This document shows, in pieces, positions 21,101 through 30,056 of a stretch of 64,000 nucleotides of DNA. Location: positions 1-64,000 of the forward strand of contig CALLNY010000018.1 of assembly GCA_938005475.1 (NCBI GenBank), read 5' to 3'. The notes beneath the pieces were generated by a model, which was not told the origin of the DNA, did no database searches, and saw only the letters and a list, made by a program, of their open reading frames with translations. Made by a program: the position numbers and the translations under genes. Source of the DNA: an uncultured Bacteroidia bacterium (GTDB taxonomy: Bacteria > Bacteroidota > Bacteroidia > J057 > CALLMJ01). Positions within the stretch are counted from its first letter, which is position 1; the number at the start of each line of letters is the position of its first letter.

Positions 21101-21343
21101 AAGGAGTGGCTCTGCATCTTCTCGTAATTGTTGATAAACACATAAGGCTATTTTAATTTCAGCTTCTTGTTTTTGGAAGGTATTTAAATTTTCTTGTTTT
21201 ATTGACCATTGAAAATTTTCTGATGCGGAACTGAACTGTTCATTTTCGTATAATTCTATTGCTTTAAAAAATTGATTTTGAGATAGTAAATAAGAATGTA
21301 CTACTATCAAAATTAGTGCTATAAAAACTTTATTGGTAATCAT
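18197..21343 (-). CDS. large tetratricopeptide-repeat protein, secreted/periplasmic
   Basis: 1048 aa, signal peptide, many TPR units (e.g. YDEANYYLAVSYYRLNEYEKALPIFNRLEK; YQQALPFLEKGLELQPND), Lys/Thr-rich charged C-terminal tail. Confidence 0.9.
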   Translation of the reverse strand: MITNKVFIALILIVVHSYLLSQNQFFKAIELYENEQFSSASENFQWSIKQENLNTFQKQEAEIKIALCVYQQLREDAEPLLFQAIQNYPVNPWKSQLNFAYVHLLFLKRDFDKLNPFLEELDEETLPYEQQQEVAFIKGYLDFQKKNYKNATQHFTKIDNDNLQYDEANYYLAVSYYRLNEYEKALPIFNRLEKTEQYKLKVPIYILSCLLALDSPELLSRGKEYIQANPAPEQQSAMTGMLGKAYFDKQEYLQALPFLEKGLELQPNDRGLAFRAGIAAQKTNQHEKAITYFEKTFNQEDTTSQLSAYYAAFSAIELKKNDQARLFFRKASQGIDPTIKAEALFQYGKISCQLREYNDALNALQFYLSQYENHQHVEETKGLIGEALLYSGQFAEAIQFFEKSLTKDKRIQESFQRTCFYFGIQLAEQQKHDSALIYLKKAVNLNIDETLTLNAKFWTAEILYQQANYVQAEKAYDDFIDSHNASEHPNYAQALAGYGWAVFQRKDYKQAIQAFQKSLQRLNPNKHTDIYVDVVLRLGDCHFVLKEYEKASEFYNKIIEKQLPSRDYAYFQNGLCYARKAKYTQALQNLEQVIQHYPNSSFRPKALDEASEILITWLSDNKKGSEYAELLIQDYPNHPLLANAFLHLGIAAYNSKDEKSAEKYFKKVVLEYGNYENQVSTALDALTSIMETEQLENLRKEYQTKFPNAIKALENLTFNQARDKYYAEEYEEAIIKLTYYLDTYLAGKNRNEALLMRGDSYEKRNQDDLALQDYQAVMNSQLNPFTSQAIKNSATIYQKQKKFAEAEKLWMLLDSVSTNYQDKINAKFGLGDLYLIQAKYGQAQKLYQSLVESPDISEYTKTRASVQLGKAYMGLKAYEKAVNILKKVSSEVTNALGAESQYLLTVLAYEQKNYDDCRTQALVFREKFTGYNEWKAKAYFFLAQAYWQKKEHFQAIETLKSLLQVQDQNLKNQIQDLLNKYEKEYEAIERKSLTEKNSELSDTMPEEKLHQTKVEVKEVPRNTPKENKSKYEINQNKSKTPPKSTNKK

Positions 21344-21347
21344 GATA

Positions 21348-21355
21348 CAAAATTA
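21348..21355 (-). promoter_or_regulatory. -7 box TAATTTTG 4 nt before the start codon at 21343
   Basis: CAAAATTA on plus strand. Confidence 0.4.
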
Positions 21356-21481
21356 CCGCAGTTGTGTGCTTAAAAGATTGATTTTTTTTCATTTTGAGAA
21401 TTTAACGATAATAGAGGATGTGAATAAATTTTCTTGTTGAGGATAGTTTTATATGAAAATCATGGAATTTTTTCATTTAAG

Positions 21482-21514
21482 TTTGCTTATTATAAAATTT
21501 ATTTCTTACATTTG
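21482..21514 (+). promoter_or_regulatory. Promoter TTTG-N21-TACATTTG
   Basis: TTTG 21482-21485, 21 nt spacer, TACATTTG 21507-21514; 26 nt before ATG 21541. Confidence 0.5.
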
Positions 21515-21540
21515 TTTTAGAATTCAATATTTTTAGGGTC

Positions 21541-22815
21541 ATGGATAAACGAAGTTTTTTAAAAAGTTTAGGAGGATTATTGGCACTTTCGGTTACACCA
21601 ATGCATTTATTATCTAAAAAATCGGAAGAGTTTTTTTCTTTTTTCTCAGAGCAAAAGTTTACTAATGATATTTGGAAAGACGTTCGGCAGGATTATGAAT
21701 TAAGTACTGATTTTATCAATTTAGAAAGTGGATTTTATTGTATGTTGCCTAAGCCTATTTTGGAAAATTACCTAGAGAATATTCGTAAGGTAAATTTCTT
21801 ACATACGTATTACAAGAGGAAAATTATGGCAGATGATAAAGTGAAGATTATAAAGAAGTTATCAGAGTTTGTGGGTTGTAGCCCTGAAGAGGTCATAGTA
21901 ACTCGTAATACCACGGAGTCGATTGATACGGTAATATCGGGAATAGACTGGCAAAAAGAAGATGAAATTATTTATGCGGCACAGGAATATCCTGCTATGA
22001 TTGCAATGATACAACAAGTTGCTCGTCGTTATGGAGTAAAACCTGTAGAGATTCAAATTCCTTTTAATCCTCAATCAGATGAAGAAATTTTAAAACTTTA
22101 TCAAACTAAAATCACGAAAAAAACTCGTCTTATATTAGTAAGTCATATTATCAATATTACGGGTCATGTTTTACCTGTAAAGAAGATTTGTGAGATGGCA
22201 CATCAACGTAATGTAGAGGTAATAGTAGATGGTGCTCATGCTATAGGTCATATAGATTTTCAAATTTCAGATTTGGGCTGTGATTACTATGCATCCAGTT
22301 TACATAAATGGCTTAGTGTTCCATTAGGTGCGGGGCTATTGTATGTTCGGAAAGAGCATATTCCCAAAATCTGGCCATTACTCGCTGATAATGAATACCC
22401 AAAAGAAGATATCCGAAAACTCAATCATACCGGTACACAGCCTTTTGCTGTCCAACTTACTATTCCTTTTGCAATTGATTACTTAAATAAAATAGGCTTA
22501 AAAAATAAAGAACAAAGATTAAAAACCTTAAAATTCCATTGGTACAAAAAATTATGGGCACTTCAGCACCCTAATTTAATTTACAACAGTCCTATTTCAG
22601 AGGAAAGAAGTTGCGGTATCGGAACGATTGGTGTTAAAAATATTGCCCCTACCGAATTAGCAGATATTTTATTTAAAGAATATAAAATATGGACAGTAGG
22701 AATTGATTTTGCGGGAGTGAATGGAGTACGTGTAACACCAAACATTTATAATACTTTAGAAGAGATGGAAGCATTGCAAACTGCTATTTTAAGGATAGCG
22801 AATAGTAGGCGATAA
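21541..22815 (+). CDS. aminotransferase class V-fold PLP-dependent enzyme with N-terminal export-like signal
   Basis: TRNTTESIDTVISGIDW, VIVDGAHAIGHIDFQISDLGCDYYASSLHKWLSVPLGAGLLYVRKE (PLP Lys motif); N-terminus MDKRSFLKSLGGLLALSVTPMHLL. Confidence 0.9.
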   Translation: MDKRSFLKSLGGLLALSVTPMHLLSKKSEEFFSFFSEQKFTNDIWKDVRQDYELSTDFINLESGFYCMLPKPILENYLENIRKVNFLHTYYKRKIMADDKVKIIKKLSEFVGCSPEEVIVTRNTTESIDTVISGIDWQKEDEIIYAAQEYPAMIAMIQQVARRYGVKPVEIQIPFNPQSDEEILKLYQTKITKKTRLILVSHIINITGHVLPVKKICEMAHQRNVEVIVDGAHAIGHIDFQISDLGCDYYASSLHKWLSVPLGAGLLYVRKEHIPKIWPLLADNEYPKEDIRKLNHTGTQPFAVQLTIPFAIDYLNKIGLKNKEQRLKTLKFHWYKKLWALQHPNLIYNSPISEERSCGIGTIGVKNIAPTELADILFKEYKIWTVGIDFAGVNGVRVTPNIYNTLEEMEALQTAILRIANSRR

Positions 22816-22828
22816 AATTGTTAGTTAT

Positions 22829-24307
22829 TCAAATCAGGAGGTTTTTGTTCTGTTTTAAACAAGCCTTAACTGCCTCAAAGTCATCGGGGCTATCAGCGAG
22901 TACCATCAAAATATCATTCGGTTGAATTTCGGTGAAACCGCCGGGTCTTATGTACTCATCATTTCGTTTAATCATAACAATAAAAGCGGATTTAGGGAAA
23001 TTCAAATCTACGATTTTTTTGTTAGCGGCAAAATCCTTATACTCAATTGTAAATTCTTGTAATAGAGGTTTAGGGAGATCCAAAAAGAGGTGATCGAGTT
23101 CGGATAAAGGTTTATTAGGGTCTGGGGTACCGAGTTGTAACCATTTAGCAAACAAAGTAAGTGAAGTTCCTTGAATTAAAACGGAGGTTACAGAAATAAA
23201 GAAAACGATATTAAAAATGATATTTGCTTTACTAATTCCAGCTAAAAGAGGATAAGTAGCGAAAACGATAGGCACCGCCCCCCGAAAGCCTACCCACCCA
23301 ATAAATACTAGCGTTTCCCAAGAAAGACGAAAGAACGATAACGCTAAAAAAACACTGATAGGTCTGGCTATAAAAATCAAAAATAAAGAAATCTTCATTC
23401 CTGTACCAAAGTAAGGAATGATTTGCGAAGGAAATACTAATAAGCCTAAAGTTAAAAACAAAACTATCTGCATTAACCAAGCCATTCCATCAAACATTTT
23501 GATAATGGTTCTTTTATGAATGATTTCGTTATTACCTAAATAAATTGAACATAAATAAATTGCAAGGAACCCATTTCCTCCAAGAAAGTCTGTTACTGAG
23601 AAAGTAAAGAACATCAAAGCGATAGCTAAAACTGGATATAAGCCTTCAAAATCTAAACGAATGTGATTGATAATATACTGGTTGAATTTTCCAAAGGCGA
23701 AACCACCTAAAGCACCCAGAGCCATTTGTTGTAGTAAGAAAAAAATTGTTGTAAAAACAGACTGCTGAGGGTTAATTACTAACGATAAAAAAGCAATTGT
23801 TAAAGCATAAGCCATAGGGTCGTTACTACCACTTTCTAGTTCTAGGATAGGTCTAATGTTATTTTTTAAAGCTAAATTTTTAGAGCGAAGAATAGAAAAA
23901 ACAGCGGCGGCATCCGTAGAAGAAACGATTGAGCCTAACAACATGCTTTCATAAAAATTAAAATCTGTGATAAAATGTACAAAACTTCCTAATAAAAATG
24001 CAGAAATTAACACTCCCAAAGTGGATAAAGCTAATCCTTTTTTCCATACAGGTTTAATCGCCGAGATTTGCGTTTCTAATCCTCCTGAAAACAATATAAA
24101 GTTTAAAGAAACAATCCCAATAAATTGCGATAGTTTGGGATTATTAAAATAAATACCACCAATTCCCTCTGACCCCGCTAACATGCCCACAGTCAAAAAA
24201 AGTAATAGAATAGGAACTCCAAATTTATAAGATGTCTTTCCTGCTATAATGCTAATAAACAAAAGGATAGATCCTATAAGAAGAATATTTTCTGTACTTA
24301 AAACCAT
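22829..24307 (-). CDS. potassium/proton (CPA1, NhaP2/CvrA-type) antiporter
   Basis: Multiple TM helices, GGLETQISAIKPVWKKGLALSTLGV, SSTDAAAVFSILR, LELESGSNDPMAYALTIA, C-terminal TrkA_C-like domain. Confidence 0.92.
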   Translation of the reverse strand: MVLSTENILLIGSILLFISIIAGKTSYKFGVPILLLFLTVGMLAGSEGIGGIYFNNPKLSQFIGIVSLNFILFSGGLETQISAIKPVWKKGLALSTLGVLISAFLLGSFVHFITDFNFYESMLLGSIVSSTDAAAVFSILRSKNLALKNNIRPILELESGSNDPMAYALTIAFLSLVINPQQSVFTTIFFLLQQMALGALGGFAFGKFNQYIINHIRLDFEGLYPVLAIALMFFTFSVTDFLGGNGFLAIYLCSIYLGNNEIIHKRTIIKMFDGMAWLMQIVLFLTLGLLVFPSQIIPYFGTGMKISLFLIFIARPISVFLALSFFRLSWETLVFIGWVGFRGAVPIVFATYPLLAGISKANIIFNIVFFISVTSVLIQGTSLTLFAKWLQLGTPDPNKPLSELDHLFLDLPKPLLQEFTIEYKDFAANKKIVDLNFPKSAFIVMIKRNDEYIRPGGFTEIQPNDILMVLADSPDDFEAVKACLKQNKNLLI

Positions 24308-24350
24308 ATTAAATTGAAAGGCTTACAAGTTGCTAATCATACTCAAAGAT

Positions 24351-25589
24351 TTAACATACCCATTTACCTTTAATCATCACTTTATGAATGAAATTTTCTC
24401 CAAAGAAATAAGGAATTTTGGATAAATTATTTATTGATTTCATTAAAATTAAATTAGCATACTTTCCTTTGGCAAGACTACCTACTTGAAAGTCTCTTAA
24501 AGCATAAGCGGCATTTAATGTAAGTGCAGTAAGAGCCTCTTCAGGTAACATTTTCATTTGTAAACAGGCAAGAATCCATACAAAATACAAGTTAAAAGAA
24601 GGAGACGTACCAGGATTAAAATCAGAAGCTAATGAAACTATTGCATTGTTTTCTAGTAATTTACGTGCAGGAGCATAATTCAACCGTAAATAAAAAGCCG
24701 TTGTGGGTAATAGCGTAGCTACCGTATTAGAATTTTGTAGTAACTCTATTTCTTTTGCCCCTAAACATTCTAAATGGTCAACTGAAACCGCATTCCATTT
24801 TACACCTACTTGAACCCCCCCCGATAAATCTAATTCATTAGCGTGTACTTTTACTTTCAAACCATACTGGTGAGCTGATTCTAATATCTTACAGCTTTCT
24901 GATGCAGTAAAAAAACCTGTTTCACAAAATACATCCACAAAATCTGCTAATCCCTCAGCCGCAATATAGGGTATCATTCTTTGAGTGAGTTCTTGGATAT
25001 AAATTTCACGGTGATGTTTATATTTTTTAGGTATTGCATGAGCCCCCAGAAAAGTTGCATACAGCGTTTGTGGAACGATTGGTTTTAACCGCTGAATCAC
25101 TCTTAACATTTTGATTTCATTTTCAAAGTCTAATCCATATCCCGATTTTATTTCAACGGCAGTTGTCCCTGACCTTGCCATTTTTTCAAGGTATTGTAAT
25201 CCATGTTCTAAAAGTTTTTCTTCTGCGGTTTCTCTCACTTTCTCAACAGTACTAAATATCCCCCCTCCTTGTTTTGTAATCTCTTCGTAAGAAAATCCTT
25301 TTAATTTCATGACCATTTCATGGTCTCGAGTACCCGCAAAAAGAGTATGGGTATGCGAATCCACAAATCCCGGAACAACTATTCCTTGTTCACAATCTAT
25401 GACCTCATCAACTTGCTCCACAACAAAATTATCCATGGAACCATAGTTTGCTATTTTCTCATTTTCAATAACTAACCATGCATTCTTGATGGAAAATGGT
25501 TCGCCCATAGTTTTACCTCTCAAAAAATAAATATTTGGATTTTCAGTAATCAAATAAAGTGTATGAATATTCGTTAAAACTTTTTTCAT
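24351..25589 (-). CDS. hutI: imidazolonepropionase
   Basis: GIVVPGFVDSHTHTLFAGTRDHEMVMKLKG, GGGIFSTVEKVRE, VKVHANELDLSGGVQ, ASDFNPGTSPS. Track start 25622; start revised to MKKVLTNIH at 25589 because a -7 box lies at 25595-25602. Confidence 0.93.
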   Translation of the reverse strand: MKKVLTNIHTLYLITENPNIYFLRGKTMGEPFSIKNAWLVIENEKIANYGSMDNFVVEQVDEVIDCEQGIVVPGFVDSHTHTLFAGTRDHEMVMKLKGFSYEEITKQGGGIFSTVEKVRETAEEKLLEHGLQYLEKMARSGTTAVEIKSGYGLDFENEIKMLRVIQRLKPIVPQTLYATFLGAHAIPKKYKHHREIYIQELTQRMIPYIAAEGLADFVDVFCETGFFTASESCKILESAHQYGLKVKVHANELDLSGGVQVGVKWNAVSVDHLECLGAKEIELLQNSNTVATLLPTTAFYLRLNYAPARKLLENNAIVSLASDFNPGTSPSFNLYFVWILACLQMKMLPEEALTALTLNAAYALRDFQVGSLAKGKYANLILMKSINNLSKIPYFFGENFIHKVMIKGKWVC

Positions 25590-25594
25590 AACTA

Positions 25595-25602
25595 CAAAAA
25601 TA
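25595..25602 (-). promoter_or_regulatory. -7 box TATTTTTG 5 nt before the revised hutI start
   Basis: CAAAAATA on plus strand. Confidence 0.4.
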
Positions 25603-25724
25603 GGAAATTTCTTTGCCTTCATTAAATTGTATTTTAAATTTTAAATGGAAAGAATTTATTCACATTTGTTCATAAATTAGTCTTGTTCACAAGCTCTTAC
25701 TTTATCATTTTTGCTAAATATTTC

Positions 25725-26474
25725 ATGCAACCTTATCAAATCCATATACCGCAATTTGAAGGTCCTTTTGATCTACTGCTCTTCTTCATCGAACGAGACG
25801 AATTAGATATCTACAATATTCCTATCTCCCAAATTACTCAGGACTTCTTAGATTATTTACATAGATTAGAAAAATTGGAAATCGAGGTTGCCTCTGAATT
25901 CATTTACATGGCGGCAACACTCATTAAAATTAAAACGAGAATGCTCCTCCCAATGCCCCAAAATCATTTAGATACTCCAATAGATGACCCCCGCCAAGAA
26001 CTCGTCCAACAACTAGTTGCTTACAAACAATTCAAAACAATCCAAAAAGAACTCGAACGAATTGAAGAAGAGTCTTTAAAACTATATCCTTCTGGTGGTA
26101 CAACTGCCATTTCAAAAACACAACCCGAAGACCAACTCCATTCCATTACCCTATACCAACTCATGATGGTTTATAAGAAAGTCCTTGAACAACAAAAATT
26201 ACGCGAAAAAAAACCAACACACGTAATCCAAAAATATCCGTATACCCCCGAAGAGGTAAAAGCTTTTATTCAAACGCTTGTCTTCAAGCATGGAAAGATA
26301 GACTTCCTTTCCTTTGTTGCTCAAAAGCCTGATAAATTATTTATTATTTTTAGCATATTATCAATCCTAGAAATGGTTCAATACAAACAACTTAAAGTAA
26401 TTATTGGGGAAGGTTTTAATAACTTCTGGATGATGAACACCGAAAAAGAAGAAAATTTACTCGTTTCCGTTTAA
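25725..26474 (+). CDS. scpA: segregation and condensation protein A
   Basis: IHIPQFEGPFDLLLFFIERDELDIYNIPISQITQDFLDYL...LEVASEFIYMAATLIKIKTRMLLP. Start set at MQPYQIHIP rather than track start 25683. Confidence 0.94.
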   Translation: MQPYQIHIPQFEGPFDLLLFFIERDELDIYNIPISQITQDFLDYLHRLEKLEIEVASEFIYMAATLIKIKTRMLLPMPQNHLDTPIDDPRQELVQQLVAYKQFKTIQKELERIEEESLKLYPSGGTTAISKTQPEDQLHSITLYQLMMVYKKVLEQQKLREKKPTHVIQKYPYTPEEVKAFIQTLVFKHGKIDFLSFVAQKPDKLFIIFSILSILEMVQYKQLKVIIGEGFNNFWMMNTEKEENLLVSV

Positions 26475-26495
26475 TTTTGGCTTTTATTTGAAGCC

Positions 26496-27566
26496 TTGAT
26501 GTTTTATTATTCTCATATCGAACTTTCTTTTTTTAGAGGTTTTGAAAACTTAAAATTAGAACTTCCCAATGATTTTATTTTGATTTATGGTAACAACGGC
26601 TCCGGTAAAACCAACTTTTTAGAAGCTATTAACCTTTTATCTTTAACTAAAAGTTTTAGACCCGTAACAGACAAAGAACTTACTCATTGGAATCAAGATT
26701 TCTATTTTGTTCATGCAGAAATTAAAAACCATCCTTTGCTAACAAAAATTAGTTGTAACTACTTGAAAAATAAAGGAAAAAAAATATTTCATAATGATAA
26801 CCCCATACAAAAATTCTCCACTCATATTGGGCTTTTACCTTGTGTCTCATTAACTCCAGATGATAGTGATATCATTAAGGACTCCGCAAAAAGACGAAAA
26901 TGGTTTAATTTATTATTCTCCCAAGGGGACAAAGAATACTTAAATACGCTCCAAAAATATGAAAATGCTTTACAACAAAGAAATATTCTCTTAAAATCAG
27001 AAAAGCCTTTTAAAGAACTAGAACCTTGGACTTACCAGCTTTGTCTCTATGGAAAAATCCTCCTACACAAAAGAAAATTGTATTTTGAAAAACTATTTAA
27101 AATTTATTCACAAATTCATGAAGCATTAGGAGCCTGGGACGTTAGTAAATTTCTTTACGCCCCAAACTGCGATTATGAAAATATCAATCAAGCTATAACC
27201 CATTATGAAAAACATTTAAAAACAGATTACTTATACGGGTTCACTACTATTGGAGCTCACAAAGATAATGTTCAATTTTTGATTGATGACCAACCCCTAA
27301 AACATTTCGGCTCACAAGGTCAACAAAAAACTTTCATCATCAACCTAAAACTAGCCGAATATGAGTTCCTATCAAACCATCAAAAAGCCCCTATTCTACT
27401 CTTAGACGATGTATTTGAAAAATTAGACAAACAAAGAATAGCTGTGATCGCTGAATTTTTGCATTCCCACCAAAAAGGACAAATCCTTGTAACTCATCCT
27501 CAATTCCTTGATTTTCATTTTAAACATTTTAGATTACAAATACAAAATCACCAAATTATTTTATGA
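26496..27566 (+). CDS. recF: DNA replication and repair protein RecF
   Basis: LILIYGNNGSGKTNFLEAINLLSLTKSFR Walker A, SHQKAPILLLDDVFEKLDKQR Walker B. Confidence 0.93.
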   Translation: MMFYYSHIELSFFRGFENLKLELPNDFILIYGNNGSGKTNFLEAINLLSLTKSFRPVTDKELTHWNQDFYFVHAEIKNHPLLTKISCNYLKNKGKKIFHNDNPIQKFSTHIGLLPCVSLTPDDSDIIKDSAKRRKWFNLLFSQGDKEYLNTLQKYENALQQRNILLKSEKPFKELEPWTYQLCLYGKILLHKRKLYFEKLFKIYSQIHEALGAWDVSKFLYAPNCDYENINQAITHYEKHLKTDYLYGFTTIGAHKDNVQFLIDDQPLKHFGSQGQQKTFIINLKLAEYEFLSNHQKAPILLLDDVFEKLDKQRIAVIAEFLHSHQKGQILVTHPQFLDFHFKHFRLQIQNHQIIL

Positions 27567-27574
27567 AACTTTTG

Positions 27575-27582
27575 TATTTTTG
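27575..27582 (+). promoter_or_regulatory. -7 box TATTTTTG
   Basis: 18 nt between recF stop and ATG 27600; located immediately after recF. Confidence 0.35.
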
Positions 27583-27599
27583 CCAACCTATTGCAAACA

Positions 27600-28685
27600 A
27601 TGAAAGATAATTTCTATGGATTGATTATGGCAGGAGGTGTAGGAAGCCGATTCTGGCCTATGAGTAGACAAAACTACCCCAAACAGTTTATTGATGTACT
27701 AAATTGTGGTAAAACTTTAATCCAAATGACCTACCAACGATTATCCCGTTTCTTAAATCCCCAAAACATCTTGATTGTTACCAACTCCGAATATATTACC
27801 TTAATAAAAGAACAGCTACCCCATTTCCCCGAAGAAAATATTTTATCAGAGCCCGTCGGTAGAAATACTGCTCCTTGTATTGCTTATGGTTGTTTTAAAA
27901 TTCAAAAAATAAACCCTAATGCCACTGTGCTAGTTTGTCCCTCCGACCATCTCATCCTCGATGAAATTCGTTTCCAAAATATAATTTTTCATTCTTTTCA
28001 AATCGTTAGCCAGAATTCTATCATTATGACCCTCGGCATTGTGCCTACAAGACCCGACACCGGTTACGGTTACATCCAATTTGAAGAAGATAATATCCAA
28101 ACCCCCTACCACAAAGTTAAATCTTTTACAGAAAAGCCTAGTTTAGAAATTGCAGAATATTTTCTGAACTCAGGAGAGTATTTATGGAATAGCGGTATAT
28201 TTATAGCCTCGGTTAATCATTTTATCCAAGAATTTAAAACTTACTTGCCTGATATCTATGAAATTTTTTCTCAAATTCAACAGGATATGTTGACCCCCCA
28301 TGAAATTTCTCAAGTAAATGAAGCTTATCTCAAATGCCCCAATATTTCCATAGACTATGGTATCATGGAAAAAACAGAAAACGTATATGTTTATCCCTCA
28401 GATTTTGGATGGTCTGATTTAGGAACTTGGGCCTCCTTATATGAACACATTCCATTAGACAAAAACCACAACGCCTTACAAGGCAATATTTTACTCTTTA
28501 ACTCCCATCACAACTTGATTAACAATAAAACCCCCAATAAAATTGTAGTTATTGAAGGACTTGACAATTACATCGTGGTAGATACCACTGATGTCTTGTT
28601 AATTTGTAAAAAAAATCATGAACAATTCATCAAAGAAGTAGTAAACCAACTTAAAAAAGAAAGAAATTATGAATCCTATTTATAG
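27600..28685 (+). CDS. mannose-1-phosphate guanylyltransferase
   Basis: GLIMAGGVGSRFWPMSRQNYPKQFID, EPVGRNTAPCIAYG, VCPSDHLI, FTEKPSLEIAEYFLNSGEYLWNSGIF. ATG at 27600; the track start at 27591 is a TTG. Confidence 0.95.
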   Translation: MKDNFYGLIMAGGVGSRFWPMSRQNYPKQFIDVLNCGKTLIQMTYQRLSRFLNPQNILIVTNSEYITLIKEQLPHFPEENILSEPVGRNTAPCIAYGCFKIQKINPNATVLVCPSDHLILDEIRFQNIIFHSFQIVSQNSIIMTLGIVPTRPDTGYGYIQFEEDNIQTPYHKVKSFTEKPSLEIAEYFLNSGEYLWNSGIFIASVNHFIQEFKTYLPDIYEIFSQIQQDMLTPHEISQVNEAYLKCPNISIDYGIMEKTENVYVYPSDFGWSDLGTWASLYEHIPLDKNHNALQGNILLFNSHHNLINNKTPNKIVVIEGLDNYIVVDTTDVLLICKKNHEQFIKEVVNQLKKERNYESYL

Positions 28686-29244
28686 CATAGCTTTATTTAG
28701 CTTGATATACCATTGGGGACTATCTCAACCAACTAAAGGTCAAAAAGTTCAAAATATTCATACCGTAACTACTTCCATTGAAGAATTCGATTTATATGAA
28801 AAATCTAAAAATCAACCCATTTTACTTATTTTTTACAGAGGTTTTTATTCTCAATCTTGTAATAAATTCTTAAAAAATCTTGCTCACATACAATCTTTAC
28901 TTGATGAAAAAAACGTTTTGACCGTTGTTGTAACTCCTGACAGCCCTCAAAACATAGAGAAAGCCCGACAAAAGTTTTTAAATTCCTCACAAAAATATAT
29001 TTTTATCCATGATTATAACTGTAAGATTATGCAGGATTATAAAGTAGATATACAAATTGCAAAATCTAAAGAAAATTTTTATAAGATTAGTGGGTTTGCG
29101 AATAATAAAAATTATTTCATTTTACCCATGTCCTCTACAATCCTAATAGACCATAATCAGACGGTGGTGTATGCTTATCATTCTAAAAACCCAAGGAAAA
29201 GACCCAGCATCAAAACGCTATCTGATGAAATAAGTAAACTATAA
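28669..29244 (+). CDS. thioredoxin-fold AhpC/TSA-like (peroxiredoxin-like) secreted protein with altered active site
   Basis: Signal-like N-terminus; PILLIFYRGFYSQSCNKFLKNLAHIQSLLDEKN aligns by eye with YRGxWCPxCNxxL; VVVTPDSPQNIEKARQKF. Confidence 0.75.
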   Translation: MNPIYSIALFSLIYHWGLSQPTKGQKVQNIHTVTTSIEEFDLYEKSKNQPILLIFYRGFYSQSCNKFLKNLAHIQSLLDEKNVLTVVVTPDSPQNIEKARQKFLNSSQKYIFIHDYNCKIMQDYKVDIQIAKSKENFYKISGFANNKNYFILPMSSTILIDHNQTVVYAYHSKNPRKRPSIKTLSDEISKL

Positions 29245-29284
29245 AGTTTTAATTATATAAGAACAGGTTTATAAAAGAATTAAG

Positions 29285-29292
29285 TAATTTTG
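29285..29292 (+). promoter_or_regulatory. -7 box TAATTTTG
   Basis: 15 nt before ATG 29308. Confidence 0.4.
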
Positions 29293-29307
29293 TAGCATCA
29301 AAAGAAA

Positions 29308-30054
29308 ATGGGAAGAGCATTTGAATATCGAAAAGAGAGAAAATTTAAGCGATGGGCGGCAATGTCTAAAGCCTTTACAAGGATTGGTAAAGAAATTATG
29401 ATAGCGGTAAAAGCAGGAGGTCCTAATCCCGATACTAACTCAAGATTGAGAATTGCTATTCAAAACGCAAAAGGAGTAAATATGCCCAAAGCGAATATTG
29501 AAAACGCTATTAAAAAAGCTTCCGCAAAAGACTATGAAGATTATGATGAAGTGTTATATGAAGGATACGGACCGGGCGGCGTCGCAATCTTAATTGAAAC
29601 CGCTACCAATAACACCACAAGAACCGTCGCTAATCTTCGTTCTTACTTCAATAAATTTGATGGAAGCCTCGCAACTTCAGGCTCGGTAAGTTTTTTGTTT
29701 AACCATCTCGGTGTGTTTACTATCCCTAAATCTCAAATTAAAAATATTGAAGAATTTGAGCTTGCTATGATTGATGCTGGGGCAGAAGATATCGAAATGG
29801 ACGACGAAAACTGTATTGTTACTTGCCCCTTTGAACAGTTCGGACCTATCAGTGCTAAACTAGAAGAATTAAAAATTGAACCCGAAGAATCTGTATTGAA
29901 TTGGTTCCCCGTAAATCAAGTATCTATAACAGGAGATAACGCAATGAAATTAGTGAAACTCTTAAAAAAAATTGAAGAAGACGATGACGTCCAAAAAGTT
30001 TATGCTAATTACGAAATGACCGATGAAATCGCTCAACTTTTTGATAACCAATAA
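29308..30054 (+). CDS. YebC/PmpR-family DNA-binding protein (TACO1 family)
   Basis: [71 protein letters not shown]. Confidence 0.95.
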   Translation: MGRAFEYRKERKFKRWAAMSKAFTRIGKEIMIAVKAGGPNPDTNSRLRIAIQNAKGVNMPKANIENAIKKASAKDYEDYDEVLYEGYGPGGVAILIETATNNTTRTVANLRSYFNKFDGSLATSGSVSFLFNHLGVFTIPKSQIKNIEEFELAMIDAGAEDIEMDDENCIVTCPFEQFGPISAKLEELKIEPEESVLNWFPVNQVSITGDNAMKLVKLLKKIEEDDDVQKVYANYEMTDEIAQLFDNQ

Positions 30055-30056
30055 TT

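Noticed and set aside
23232-23480. 82-aa minus-strand ORF within the antiporter gene
   Set aside because: Alternate frame of a well-supported membrane protein gene
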